12,541 bases of DNA from JAFGFG01 sp964442905 (GCA_964442905.1 CAYUBD010000029.1:1-12541), one strand, 5' to 3'. Positions 1-8,307 are shown, numbered from the stretch's first letter. Numbers and translations: made by a program. Notes: generated by a model from the sequence alone, not told the origin.

Positions 1-2847
1 AACGTCACCGTGTCGCCGCTGTATGACCTTTGGTTCGGGCTGGTGAATTCTACGGGGGTGCAGGCGGACGGGGAGAACTTTACAAGGGACGAGAGCGGGC
101 TTAATGTTTCCGCGCTCTGGAACGCGAGCGGGGTGAACTCCTCCTACGTGTGGGTGAACGCCAGCGGGCTGGTGAGCGAGTTCCGGGTGAATCATACGGA
201 CTCGAACCAGAACTGGACGAACCACACGCTCGACTTCAGCAACTATGCGCTGTTCCCACGCGGCGGGAATGTCAGCGTGAGGCTGAAGGCCTTTGACGAC
301 TTCTTCCAGCAGAACTATACGGGCACTTACAGATGGTTTGGCCTCTGGAGCAATGCGAGCGTTGGCAATGCAGGCATAAACGAGTCGGCAAATGGCAGTG
401 TCAATACCATAGCCAACGGGACGGCATTCAAGATATACTGTCACGTATCGGATGATTACAGCAATGAGAGCGTGCCGGGCTATAACGTCAGCTTCTATGC
501 GGACCATTCCTTTATCGGCTCGGCGCTGAGCAATTCCACTGGGTGGGCAAGTTACACGCACACGGACGGTTCGCCTTCCGAGACCGCGTATGACCTGCGA
601 TGCAACATCACTGATGAGAATGGCATCCTTTACGTTGTCGGGTCGCAGAACTCTTCAAACCTTACACTGAATGTCATCACGGATACCGACAACCCGAAGA
701 TCAATGACTTCTGGTTCGAACACGAAGGCACCCTGACAAACAAGACGAACCTGTATGCGAACCTCAGCGTGGTTGCCAATATAACAGATGACACGACCAG
801 CGTCTCCGGCGTGATTATCAATGTCACCTACCCCGGCAATGAGAACGTGAGCTGGGACATGACACATACATCTGGCGATATATGGACGTTCGAGTTCGAT
901 ACAAACTACAGCGGAAGATCCCTGAATTCTACGGGTTTGTACAGCGTCTACTTCAAAGCATACGACATATTGAATAATCTGAACGACACCGCATTCCCGT
1001 CAAAGAATGGCTTCAATGTTTACAGTAACATGACCATCAATCTCACGGGCTGGGAAACCGATGTGCTCTACAACCGCGGGGAGAACCTGACATTCTATGC
1101 ATTGGATGTTAACGGTTTCGTGATGGCGGATGCAAACTGGTCCCTGGATATTCTGAAGTACGGCGAAAGTGCGAACGAGTCATCTTCCGGAGAGGACGTG
1201 ACGTATTACAATTACACGCTAAACAGCAGCCATCCTGTAGGCAACTGGACGGCGTGGGTGAACGTCTCGGAGATGGGGAACAACGGGAGCACTAGCTTCA
1301 CCTTAAATGTGACAGACCAGCTTTCCGTCACTTTCACTTCGCCTACAGATAGAGTGTTCCAGCCGAACCAGGCCCTCAATCCGATGGTATCCGTGAGAAA
1401 TGCAAGGGGAGACGCGCTTCCATGGAATGTCACTGTCAACCTTTCATGCAGAGGTGGTGGCTACATGACGCTTGTGAGATCAGGCGACAATTACATATTA
1501 AATGATCCCGATGATTCCCATACATGCACTGCTGCTGGTTCTTACAGCACGGCTTTCGGCATCTCGGCCAACGTTACCTGCCCTTACAACAACAGCAATG
1601 TTCTTGAGACGCTGTCGCTTTCCACGGCATCCGAGGACGACGGGTCGCCTGGCGGGAGTTCACCTTCAGGCTCCAGCGGGACGCTGCCCGTGTGCAACTG
1701 CACGGAATGGGATGATGTCGATTGCGGTTCCGGGAACTGCACGGTGGATGAGATGTACCAGGAGAGGGTGTGCACGCCATCCGGCTGTGAGGACGAGTCA
1801 AGATGCATTGCGATGACGAAGTGCAGCGACATCAAGAACTTCAACATAAGCACCGGCACGGACGTCGTCGAGGTTACGCAGGGCAAGAACGCCACCGCGA
1901 TATTCGAGGTGGAGAATACCGGAAACAAGAAATTCGATCTTGAGATAAACCTTGCGTACGACTGCTGTGAGTTCTTCCCGAGATTCGACAAGTTTGAGCT
2001 CAGCGAGAAGACCCAGATAACGGTTCCGATAGTGGTGCACGCACCGCTTACCCAGGAGCCCGGTGAGTACGTGCTGACGGTCAAGTTCACAGAGGCAGAG
2101 TTTGAGAAGATGGTTAGCGTGAGGATACTTGTGAAAGAGAATGAAATTATACAGAGGATTGAGAACCTGGCCATCCTGAAGCAAGAGATGGAGAACGAAC
2201 TGAAAAACTTTGAGAGCTTGGGCATTGACGTGACCGGCCTTAAGAGGAGGCTGGACGAGCTTGGCAACAGCCTGCAGAGAGCCGGTTCAAGCATAGATGC
2301 GGACAATATACATGCCATGGATTCATACTTCAATGAGGCCAGCAAAGTTTTCGAATCCCTCGACGAGATAGTTTTACCTGTCAGAATACAGGGCTTCGTC
2401 TACAAGAGCATGCTGAACATCATAGCCGCAATCGTGTCGCTGATACTCATAATCTACATGCTCACGGAGGTCATACTGCCTCCGTTCATACTGAAAAAGA
2501 TGCTGAAGAAGCTTCCAGCGGCAATAACAGAGCAGAAAGAAGTCAGAAAGAAGGCCAGGAGAGACAGGATGAAACTGATTATTAACGAATCCACATGCAG
2601 TAATATAGAGCAAAAGTCCCTTGCCGAGGAGAGCAAGCTGATTACCAGAATAAAGGAAACAGAAAAGGAAATTGAATTGCTGGATTCAAGATTCAGTACA
2701 AAAGGTCTCATAAGATGGCTTATGACCGGACCGAGGAGGCTCGTCCGCAGGAAGCCGGAGCAGCCCGCTGCCTCAACACCGAAGATGAGCAGTAAGATGG
2801 CCGAGGTCCAGAGGAAGCTCAGGGAGAGGGAGAAGAAGCAGAGCTGA
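1..2847 (+). CDS. Large N-glycosylated surface protein with C-terminal membrane anchor (5' end outside window)
   Basis: The frame is open from base 1 with no upstream stop, so the N-terminus and any signal peptide lie outside; the GTG at 10 is probably internal. Numbering from that GTG, residues 1-550 are beta-rich, Ig-like in texture and carry roughly four dozen N-x-S/T sequons, as in archaeal S-layer or surface glycoproteins. A low-complexity Gly/Ser/Pro linker precedes a Cys-rich segment (about 560-605; CNCTEW, CGSGNC, CTPSGC) resembling thrombospondin type 1 spacing. A NEW3/CARDB-like beta domain follows (about 608-708), then a predicted coiled coil (about 709-790), one hydrophobic membrane segment (about 800-830) and a Lys/Arg-rich, probably cytoplasmic tail with another helical stretch. 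Inferred role: cell envelope, adhesion or cell-cell contact. The exact function is not recognised. Base composition is clearly GC-richer than the next operon. Confidence 0.8.
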   Translation, partial: NVTVSPLYDLWFGLVNSTGVQADGENFTRDESGLNVSALWNASGVNSSYVWVNASGLVSEFRVNHTDSNQNWTNHTLDFSNYALFPRGGNVSVRLKAFDDFFQQNYTGTYRWFGLWSNASVGNAGINESANGSVNTIANGTAFKIYCHVSDDYSNESVPGYNVSFYADHSFIGSALSNSTGWASYTHTDGSPSETAYDLRCNITDENGILYVVGSQNSSNLTLNVITDTDNPKINDFWFEHEGTLTNKTNLYANLSVVANITDDTTSVSGVIINVTYPGNENVSWDMTHTSGDIWTFEFDTNYSGRSLNSTGLYSVYFKAYDILNNLNDTAFPSKNGFNVYSNMTINLTGWETDVLYNRGENLTFYALDVNGFVMADANWSLDILKYGESANESSSGEDVTYYNYTLNSSHPVGNWTAWVNVSEMGNNGSTSFTLNVTDQLSVTFTSPTDRVFQPNQALNPMVSVRNARGDALPWNVTVNLSCRGGGYMTLVRSGDNYILNDPDDSHTCTAAGSYSTAFGISANVTCPYNNSNVLETLSLSTASEDDGSPGGSSPSGSSGTLPVCNCTEWDDVDCGSGNCTVDEMYQERVCTPSGCEDESRCIAMTKCSDIKNFNISTGTDVVEVTQGKNATAIFEVENTGNKKFDLEINLAYDCCEFFPRFDKFELSEKTQITVPIVVHAPLTQEPGEYVLTVKFTEAEFEKMVSVRILVKENEIIQRIENLAILKQEMENELKNFESLGIDVTGLKRRLDELGNSLQRAGSSIDADNIHAMDSYFNEASKVFESLDEIVLPVRIQGFVYKSMLNIIAAIVSLILIIYMLTEVILPPFILKKMLKKLPAAITEQKEVRKKARRDRMKLIINESTCSNIEQKSLAEESKLITRIKETEKEIELLDSRFSTKGLIRWLMTGPRRLVRRKPEQPAASTPKMSSKMAEVQRKLREREKKQS

Positions 2848-2881
2848 CCCGTCGAATAATACAAAACAGAACAAGTATGGT

Positions 2882-2890
2882 TTTTAATTA
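2882..2890 (+). promoter_or_regulatory. Candidate archaeal box A (TTTTAATTA) for the amidoligase operon
   Basis: This A/T-only element lies about 33 nt upstream of the ATG at 2919 and inside the longer reading frame that starts at 2877. If it is the real TATA box, transcription would begin around 2912 and the ATG at 2919 would be the true start. Weak evidence, because the region as a whole is AT-rich. Confidence 0.35.
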
Positions 2891-2918
2891 TTTTGTGCCA
2901 ATTCTTAAGGGATTGAAG

Positions 2919-4565
2919 ATGTCGGAAGATGACGTTTTAATGCATGTAGAAATGATACCGTCATCATCTTTTATCGTTAGTGATACGAATACAACAGGAA
3001 AAACACAATTGGTTGATTTTGATGAATATACCGAAATATGGCAAGATTTTATAGCATCTCCTAATAAACCTTCTTTCATCGGTTCCTTAAATCGTGCCAT
3101 TGATACCGACCCTACTATGATACCCTTTGTCAAGGGCGTGTTTGGAAAAGGTTATGATGCGTTTATGAAAAGACTCGATGACAACGTTATAAGAGCATCC
3201 GATGCCCGATATTTCTTATCTCGTTATTTTTCTACTTGTCAGCGTGGTGCAGGAAGCAATCTTGCTGGGTTTCCTTTAATCGATTTTGACGGAGAAGGAA
3301 TTGAAGCTCATTTTGATACATCTTATGATAGAAACCTTGAAGTCGTGCGAAATGGATACAATAACAGCATTAGGATGTCTCCTTGGCGATTGAAAATCGG
3401 AGCACCTTACGATAATAGACTTAGAAAAATTACTCGTGACGTGGCGCATGATGTGGATGGTTTATCTAGATCTCTGAGCTCGGCTTTGAGTGACTTGGGA
3501 GCTGATCAAATTACTGTTGAGGAAGCTACACAGATTTGCATAGAATCTTTTGATGATTTTACTGATAAGCCATATGTAGACACGAAATATATCGGTCGAG
3601 GCGTTCTTCAGATGGATTTCTTCTTAATGTACCCACCAGAAATTAGGCAGTTAATACTTGATGGAGATGTATCTACAGAAGAGCTAGCAAAACTCACTAA
3701 AGAAGGTGAACTCATACCATATATATTCGATGTTTCCGGTGGAGCTGGTTCTATTGGAATATTGAGTGATCTGGCGCGAGAGCATGGATCCGATTCGGAT
3801 ATGCTTGATCATTATGCCAGATATCTCGTTGAGTCATACAGAGCAAAAAAGGGAAGGTACCCTAACAATGTTGTGATTGTTCCGAGAGAAGCAGACATGA
3901 CTCTAATGGGATTTGAATATGTTCCTCTCCAAGAGAAGTTAGCAGAGATGGGTTTTGATACTTCTATCGCAACCATGGAGTCATTGGAAGAATCTCTTGA
4001 TGGTGGGGGTTCCTTACGGTGTGTTGACGGCCATTATGTAAAGCCAGAACTAGTTGCCAGAAGGTTTACTTACTTGAATGACGGAAAAGATGGTAGCAGG
4101 GGTATAATACGTCTTGATATTCCTGAAAATATGCATATTGAGCCAACACAAGAATCAAGGATTGTTGCATCCGATAAACGTGTCAATTCGAGGATTATTG
4201 AACGAGTCTGCGAAGATTCAATTCCGTATATAGGTGCGTCAGTTGATGACACTGATTTAATCGATGATTTTTTCGGAAGAGAGGATTTACGATCAAGTTT
4301 CCCAGAAATAGAAAGGATGGGATTAATCCTAAAGACTTTTGACAAGGTTGCAGCATCAGGAAGTGGGCGCGAGGTCGTTTCTGTCCATCCATATGCGTCT
4401 GGGGGATACGTTGGAGATGTAAGTAGGAATGTCGTAGAATCTTTGAGAAGAAAAGGTGTATACAACTTGGTAGCGCATCCGAACCTTCTGCCACTGTTCG
4501 TGTCAAATGAGGGCTACATTCCTCCAAAAACTGAGATAAAGATGTTTGCGATTGCGAGGTATTAA
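2919..4565 (+). CDS. Uncharacterised large protein, possible divergent ATP-grasp-type ligase, first gene of the amidoligase operon
   Basis: A 548-residue soluble protein without an obvious signal peptide; I do not recognise the family with certainty. The first 300 residues are mostly helical, followed by IFDVSGGAGS (about 269-278). Residues 315-400 look like a Rossmann-type pre-ATP-grasp unit (NNVVIVP strand, then VDGHYVKPELVARRF, which recalls glutathionylspermidine synthase and permuted ATP-grasp proteins). A SDKRV helix start (about 418) and ILKTFDKVAASGSG (Lys near 472, Gly-rich loop) could be the ATP-grasp N-lobe and nucleotide loop. Only about 60 residues follow, so a normal ATP-grasp C-lobe is absent; the fold may be permuted or the assignment wrong. 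An alternative in-frame ATG at 2877 adds 14 residues; 2919 was preferred because a box A-like element lies between the two. The stop overlaps the next start (TAATG), so translation is probably coupled to the GCS2 gene. Confidence 0.5.
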   Translation: MSEDDVLMHVEMIPSSSFIVSDTNTTGKTQLVDFDEYTEIWQDFIASPNKPSFIGSLNRAIDTDPTMIPFVKGVFGKGYDAFMKRLDDNVIRASDARYFLSRYFSTCQRGAGSNLAGFPLIDFDGEGIEAHFDTSYDRNLEVVRNGYNNSIRMSPWRLKIGAPYDNRLRKITRDVAHDVDGLSRSLSSALSDLGADQITVEEATQICIESFDDFTDKPYVDTKYIGRGVLQMDFFLMYPPEIRQLILDGDVSTEELAKLTKEGELIPYIFDVSGGAGSIGILSDLAREHGSDSDMLDHYARYLVESYRAKKGRYPNNVVIVPREADMTLMGFEYVPLQEKLAEMGFDTSIATMESLEESLDGGGSLRCVDGHYVKPELVARRFTYLNDGKDGSRGIIRLDIPENMHIEPTQESRIVASDKRVNSRIIERVCEDSIPYIGASVDDTDLIDDFFGREDLRSSFPEIERMGLILKTFDKVAASGSGREVVSVHPYASGGYVGDVSRNVVESLRRKGVYNLVAHPNLLPLFVSNEGYIPPKTEIKMFAIARY

Positions 4566-5872
4566 TGGGCGATTTAATAAGAAACGATGATTGGACCCCT
4601 GAAGGTGCAATGGAAACCAGTAGGATGGGTCTTTTATACGCCGAAGACCTTCATAATAGGTCTTTAGACGGAGAATTTAATTCCGGATTGATGGATTTTT
4701 CAGTTGAACAAGAATCATTTCTTGTTGACAGCGGATTAATGCCTATTAATGCCGAAAGTCTTATTTTTGGTGAACTTTCACCTATTGTCAGACCCGAATC
4801 GAGAGTTTACGTTGTTGAATATGATTCAGATATTGTAACGCCGCATAATCTACAAGAAGTCTACACAAGCTTAATGTCGAAAAATGATAGTATCAGGGGA
4901 ATAACTGAAGCAAATCTACTGAATATAGGTCTTCATCCATTATTAGATCGTTCTTGGGATGATAGAGGACTTATTAAACGGCATCAATACCGTAATCGTT
5001 ACGAATTACTTCAGAAAGACACACTTAGAAATAGAAAATTTGAAGAAGCCCGTATAGGCGATTTCAAATGCGAACCGTCAAACAATGGTATGTCAGCTAG
5101 ATGTGTTTCTACTCAATACAACGTGAAATACCCGACAATCGGTGAAGTTATACAGTCATACAATACAATGATAGATATTACTCCTCTGTTTGTTGCCATG
5201 TTCGGTAATTCACCGTTTGCTGGTGGAATTGACACCGGTTATGATGATGGCAGAGTGCAAACTATACTTCAGACCGATAGTGTTTCTCATTTTATACTCC
5301 CAAGACATACAACAAGTATTTTATCTCATTGTAAAGAAGTTTTTCCCAGAAGATCTGCATTCGTTTGCGAAAACCCGTCGGATTCATACCATCAAACTTA
5401 TAGCGGAGTTCATACTACGCAAAGAATTAAGATTGATGAGCAGGACGGTCATGCCAGAGTAGAATTTAGAATTGGAGATTCTATGAATCCATTTGAAATC
5501 ATTCAGGGTGCTTTGTATTTAATGGGCGTAACTGAATCCCTAAAACAGAAAAGAAGACAACCTTGGTCGCATGTATGTTACAATTTTGGCAGGTCTGTCT
5601 ATGGGATGAAAGATAATTTTATGTGGGATGGATCAGTGTATGAATCTCAGAGTTTGTGTGCTGAATCAATCAATTGGATGATAGAGGGACTTGAAAAAAT
5701 GAATGTACACGGGTATGAAGATTTTGTTGCGCCCCTGATGCAAAGAGTTAAAAATGGCGTAACGGTAGCTGGGAACCTGAGGAAATTGTACAGAGAACAA
5801 AAAGATATTATTAATCCTATAAACGAATACATACAATGTGGAAAGAGAGGTGTGAGCTATGTCGTTGCATAA
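4565..5872 (+). CDS. GCS2-family carboxylate-amine ligase (glutamate-cysteine ligase/EgtA-like)
   Basis: This 435-residue protein carries the landmarks of the GCS2 family (bacterial YbdK, EgtA, plant-type glutamate-cysteine ligase). They are: FSVEQESFLVDSG (45-57), matching the family's GvEqEf strand; IGLHP (121-125); CVSTQYNV (180-187), matching the TCTxQVN strand of plant/proteobacterial enzymes; GNSPFAGGIDTGYDDGR (214-230), matching ANSPFxxGxxxGYxxxR; and RVEFRIGD (298-305), matching the RVExRxxD strand. Family chemistry is ATP-dependent activation of a carboxylate, usually the gamma-carboxyl of Glu, and condensation with an amine. The amine substrate here cannot be read from sequence. The start ATG overlaps the upstream stop by 1 nt and has GAGGT (4556-4560) as a ribosome binding site. 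The 3' end overlaps the peptidase gene by 14 nt. Confident at family level; glutathione-type synthesis is not claimed. Confidence 0.82.
   Translation: MGDLIRNDDWTPEGAMETSRMGLLYAEDLHNRSLDGEFNSGLMDFSVEQESFLVDSGLMPINAESLIFGELSPIVRPESRVYVVEYDSDIVTPHNLQEVYTSLMSKNDSIRGITEANLLNIGLHPLLDRSWDDRGLIKRHQYRNRYELLQKDTLRNRKFEEARIGDFKCEPSNNGMSARCVSTQYNVKYPTIGEVIQSYNTMIDITPLFVAMFGNSPFAGGIDTGYDDGRVQTILQTDSVSHFILPRHTTSILSHCKEVFPRRSAFVCENPSDSYHQTYSGVHTTQRIKIDEQDGHARVEFRIGDSMNPFEIIQGALYLMGVTESLKQKRRQPWSHVCYNFGRSVYGMKDNFMWDGSVYESQSLCAESINWMIEGLEKMNVHGYEDFVAPLMQRVKNGVTVAGNLRKLYREQKDIINPINEYIQCGKRGVSYVVA
5845..5852 (+). promoter_or_regulatory. Ribosome binding site (GAGAGGTG) for the peptidase gene
   Basis: This purine-rich stretch inside the end of the GCS2 gene matches the archaeal anti-Shine-Dalgarno complement (GGAGGTGA) closely. 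It sits 6 nt before the ATG at 5859, fixing that start despite the 14-nt overlap and suggesting translation coupled to the ligase. Confidence 0.6.
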
Positions 5873-7049
5873 AATAACGCAGCGGGTTTTCGGTTTATAT
5901 TCTTTAATTACGAGGAATCCTGCAAACTGGAAAGAGGAATCAGAGAGGCTGAGAAACACGAATGGGAGGGGAAAATGGATCTATGATTTTTCTGGTATAG
6001 ACGGTCTAAGTGAGAAAATCAATAACATGACCGTTGAAAATGATTACGGTAAAGACAATATTTATCAAAAATTCTACCCGGTTGTTGCAAGTTCTTCATT
6101 GAGAACAGCCAAAATACAATTGGATCTGCTGGGAAAACTAAAGAAACATGAGAACCTTGATTTATTGGGAGTGAGAAAATATTTATATGATCTCGATTTT
6201 GATTACAAATGCGTTCAAAACAATTTTGAGCGTGTTATAAAAGACACATCCATAAAAAAAGTCGGGATGGATTTTTTTGACCCTTCTATCCCAGCAGAAA
6301 CTGCTAAGGAAACGGCTTTTGAAATAATTGAAGACACCCTGATAAAATTTCAAGAATTCACGGGTCAAAGCAGATTAATTGATAATGAACTATTATCATC
6401 ACTGAAAGTCCGGGTTCTACTTAAAGATGACCCATCTTTCATAATGAGATGTGTGAATAAATCAGGTAATATTAATATCCTACTGAATAAGAAAATGGAT
6501 TACAATACGAAATTATTGAAGTTTGGGATATTGCATGAATTTTGCGGTCATGTGCTCGAAAGGGCATACTTTGATTTCGGCCTTGTTAAAGATAGCGTAA
6601 TTCCCGAAGTTTATTCTTATAACGATATATCTTCACAGACGGTATTTGACGTCAAATCAGAATTATTTGCCGACAGGATGGCAAAAATGTTTTTAGAAAA
6701 AAACGAATTAAAGTACTTCAATTTTAGAAAAAATACATGGATCACCTGCCGAGCGATGGGAGATTACATCTATAATATCAAAGGTAAAAACATTGGGCAC
6801 GTAATTCAGTTGTTCAGTAAAATTGGAATGAATTCACTAGCATTTGAAGAATCTCTGATGTCTTCACTTTTCATTGACGGTTTTCAAGGTCAGTATTTCT
6901 TCGCTGACAAATTGGCAGATATTATCCAAAGAAATCTGGGATTATCTGAAAAACAGTTCATGATAATGCTATTACTCTCTGGAAAAATACCATTAAAAAA
7001 CGTTCCCCAATTCGTGAGAGAAATGAAGAAGAGTGGAGATTATGTGTAG
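5859..7049 (+). CDS. HExxxH zinc metallopeptidase, DUF1704/MATCAP carboxypeptidase-like
   Basis: A 396-residue soluble protein. Its clearest motif is HEFCGH at 226-231 on a helix (GILHEFCGHVLERAY), preceded by a strand-rich stretch with INILLNKKMDYN, and followed 37 residues later by KSELFADRMAKMF, where Glu268 is a candidate third zinc ligand. The HExxxH spacing (not HExxH), the preceding strand and the downstream Glu helix match the DUF1704 family (TIGR02421 'QEGLA' proteins; human MATCAP enzymes that remove C-terminal residues of tubulin, motif HEIGTH). The QEGLA box itself is diverged. Expected activity is metal-dependent carboxypeptidase or amidohydrolase. The N-terminal 200 residues are helical and unassigned. 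The ATG at 5859 has a strong ribosome binding site. The gene overlaps both neighbours (14 nt and 8 nt), so the enzyme probably acts on the same substrate as the ligases. Family call moderate; zinc peptidase character fairly good. Confidence 0.62.
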   Translation: MSLHKITQRVFGLYSLITRNPANWKEESERLRNTNGRGKWIYDFSGIDGLSEKINNMTVENDYGKDNIYQKFYPVVASSSLRTAKIQLDLLGKLKKHENLDLLGVRKYLYDLDFDYKCVQNNFERVIKDTSIKKVGMDFFDPSIPAETAKETAFEIIEDTLIKFQEFTGQSRLIDNELLSSLKVRVLLKDDPSFIMRCVNKSGNINILLNKKMDYNTKLLKFGILHEFCGHVLERAYFDFGLVKDSVIPEVYSYNDISSQTVFDVKSELFADRMAKMFLEKNELKYFNFRKNTWITCRAMGDYIYNIKGKNIGHVIQLFSKIGMNSLAFEESLMSSLFIDGFQGQYFFADKLADIIQRNLGLSEKQFMIMLLLSGKIPLKNVPQFVREMKKSGDYV

Positions 7050-7755
7050 GATGGTAGCTAGCGCTGGAAACGTGGATATGCCAGCTTTGACAGAGGGTTT
7101 CGTACAGATGGCGAGAGGATACAACGAAACTAATGAGTTCAATACGACGCTAGGTGCTTATGATCATGGAAATGGCTGGGGATATGTTATAAAGAATGGT
7201 AACGTTTATACGAGATATAGAAGTATAATGCCATGCTGGGACGATCCTGAAGTTCAAAGAATTAAGACGGATAATGCACAAATTTTACATGCCAGAAGAG
7301 CAACGATTGGTGCGAATGATGTAAGAAACACACACCCTTTCAAAATACATCACTTGGGAAGAGAATGGTATTTTTTTCATAATGGTCACAATGCTGATTG
7401 CTTTGAACCGTTTGAGGGAATGGAAAGTGAAACAGACTCTGAAATGTTATTTATGTATTTATTGAACAGATATGACGACAGAAGACCACTTGCCAGTATA
7501 CAAGATGCAGTAGGTTCTCTTGATGACGTTCCTTACGAATCTCTTTGTTCTTTCCTACTTGATGAAAGACAGTTGTTTGCAATTAATTCTTATAGGACAA
7601 GACCAAAATACTACGAGTTAAACTTTCAAGATACTGGAGATGGAATCGTAGTGTCATCAGAAGCTTTGCCTCAACTTGGGCATGAATGGGAAGTTCTTGA
7701 AAACGGCCAAATAGCAAGAGTAACAATAGAGCCACCGACTATTGAAATTTCTTAG
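7042..7755 (+). CDS. Stand-alone class II glutamine amidotransferase (Ntn hydrolase, YafJ/EgtC-like)
   Basis: This 237-residue protein begins MCRMVASAG. Removal of Met exposes Cys2, the N-terminal nucleophile of class II GATases, which is why ATG 7042 was chosen over the in-frame GTG at 7033. The other family signatures are intact: HARRATIG (83-90), NTHPF (96-100), the FFHNG oxyanion loop (111-115) and TDSE (131-134). No synthase domain is fused and none of the usual ammonia-using partners is nearby. It may therefore act as EgtC does, hydrolysing a gamma-glutamyl amide, rather than as an ammonia donor; alternatively it could feed ammonia to the GCS2 or ATP-grasp-like ligase upstream. It overlaps the peptidase gene by 8 nt and has TGGAG just upstream as a ribosome binding site. 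It is the last gene of the operon, and its 3' end faces the acetyltransferase gene. Confidence 0.85.
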   Translation: MCRMVASAGNVDMPALTEGFVQMARGYNETNEFNTTLGAYDHGNGWGYVIKNGNVYTRYRSIMPCWDDPEVQRIKTDNAQILHARRATIGANDVRNTHPFKIHHLGREWYFFHNGHNADCFEPFEGMESETDSEMLFMYLLNRYDDRRPLASIQDAVGSLDDVPYESLCSFLLDERQLFAINSYRTRPKYYELNFQDTGDGIVVSSEALPQLGHEWEVLENGQIARVTIEPPTIEIS

Positions 7756-7892
7756 AAAATTATACAACATCTTCCCCCAATATTTCTACGTTATAATCGC
7801 CTTCACCTTCCTTTCTGTACCTTTTAGGATCACGTGAGCGCCAGAAGAAGCAGAAAGAGATGGACAGGAGGTAGAGTCAACTTTCGGTGGAT

Positions 7893-8303
7893 TCACAGTT
7901 CCTTTTCCATGGCTATCACGTCATCGGCCAGAAGGGACCATTCCATCTTCCTGTAGAATTCAGCAGCCTTCCTGTTCCTCCCTTCAACGAAAAGCATGCA
8001 CCTTGTTGCCCCTCTGGACTTCAGGATGTCTTCCGCTTTTTTGAGCAGACACTTTCCGAATCCTCTGTCTCTGTGTTCTGGATGGACACAAAGATGGAAG
8101 ATGAAGGAGTTCCAGTCGTCATGGATCAGGAACACGCACCCGAGAATCCTCTCCCCATCTTCCACGACTATTATCGATTCGGGGTCTTGCACGATCTTCC
8201 TTTTGAATACTTCCCTCTCGTCGTACGGTTCGTGAATGCCCGTCTCTTTCAGCAGTCGCTCGACCGACGGGAAATCACTATCGCGGTAGTTCCGTATTTT
8301 CAT
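7893..8303 (-). CDS. GNAT-family N-acetyltransferase
   Basis: A 136-residue protein covering one complete GNAT domain. It starts with the typical KIRNYRDSDF strand-helix. The acetyl-CoA pyrophosphate loop is at 78-84 (RDRGFGK, matching R/Q-x-x-G-x-G/A) after the strand FHLCVHPEH, and the C-terminal NRKAAEFYRKMEW helix-strand is characteristic of the fold. The substrate is unknown; RimI-like protein acetylation or small-molecule amine acetylation are equally possible. ATG 8303 was chosen because AGTGAT, a partial archaeal ribosome binding site, lies just upstream and because a longer frame to 8369 would run into the preceding methyltransferase gene. Only 4 nt separate it from that gene's stop, so the two are probably cotranscribed. 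Its base composition is visibly GC-richer than that of its operon partner. Confidence 0.85.
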   Translation of the reverse strand: MKIRNYRDSDFPSVERLLKETGIHEPYDEREVFKRKIVQDPESIIVVEDGERILGCVFLIHDDWNSFIFHLCVHPEHRDRGFGKCLLKKAEDILKSRGATRCMLFVEGRNRKAAEFYRKMEWSLLADDVIAMEKEL

Positions 8304-8307
8304 ATAA

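Noticed and set aside
1584..2345. Long minus-strand open frame (253 codons) opposite the surface protein gene
   Set aside because: It is antisense to a strongly supported coding frame with consistent sequons and domains, its translation is Ser/Leu-rich without a recognisable domain, and the frame is probably open because of GC-biased codons on the other strand.
7033..7041. GTG start for the class II GATase
   Set aside because: The catalytic Cys must become N-terminal, which requires the ATG at 7042 directly before the Cys codon.
7756..7892. Small peptide substrate gene for the amidoligase operon
   Set aside because: Both strands of this spacer were read for a short frame with a plausible start; only a 4-codon frame (ATGGACAGGAGGTAG) appears, so no precursor peptide is supported.
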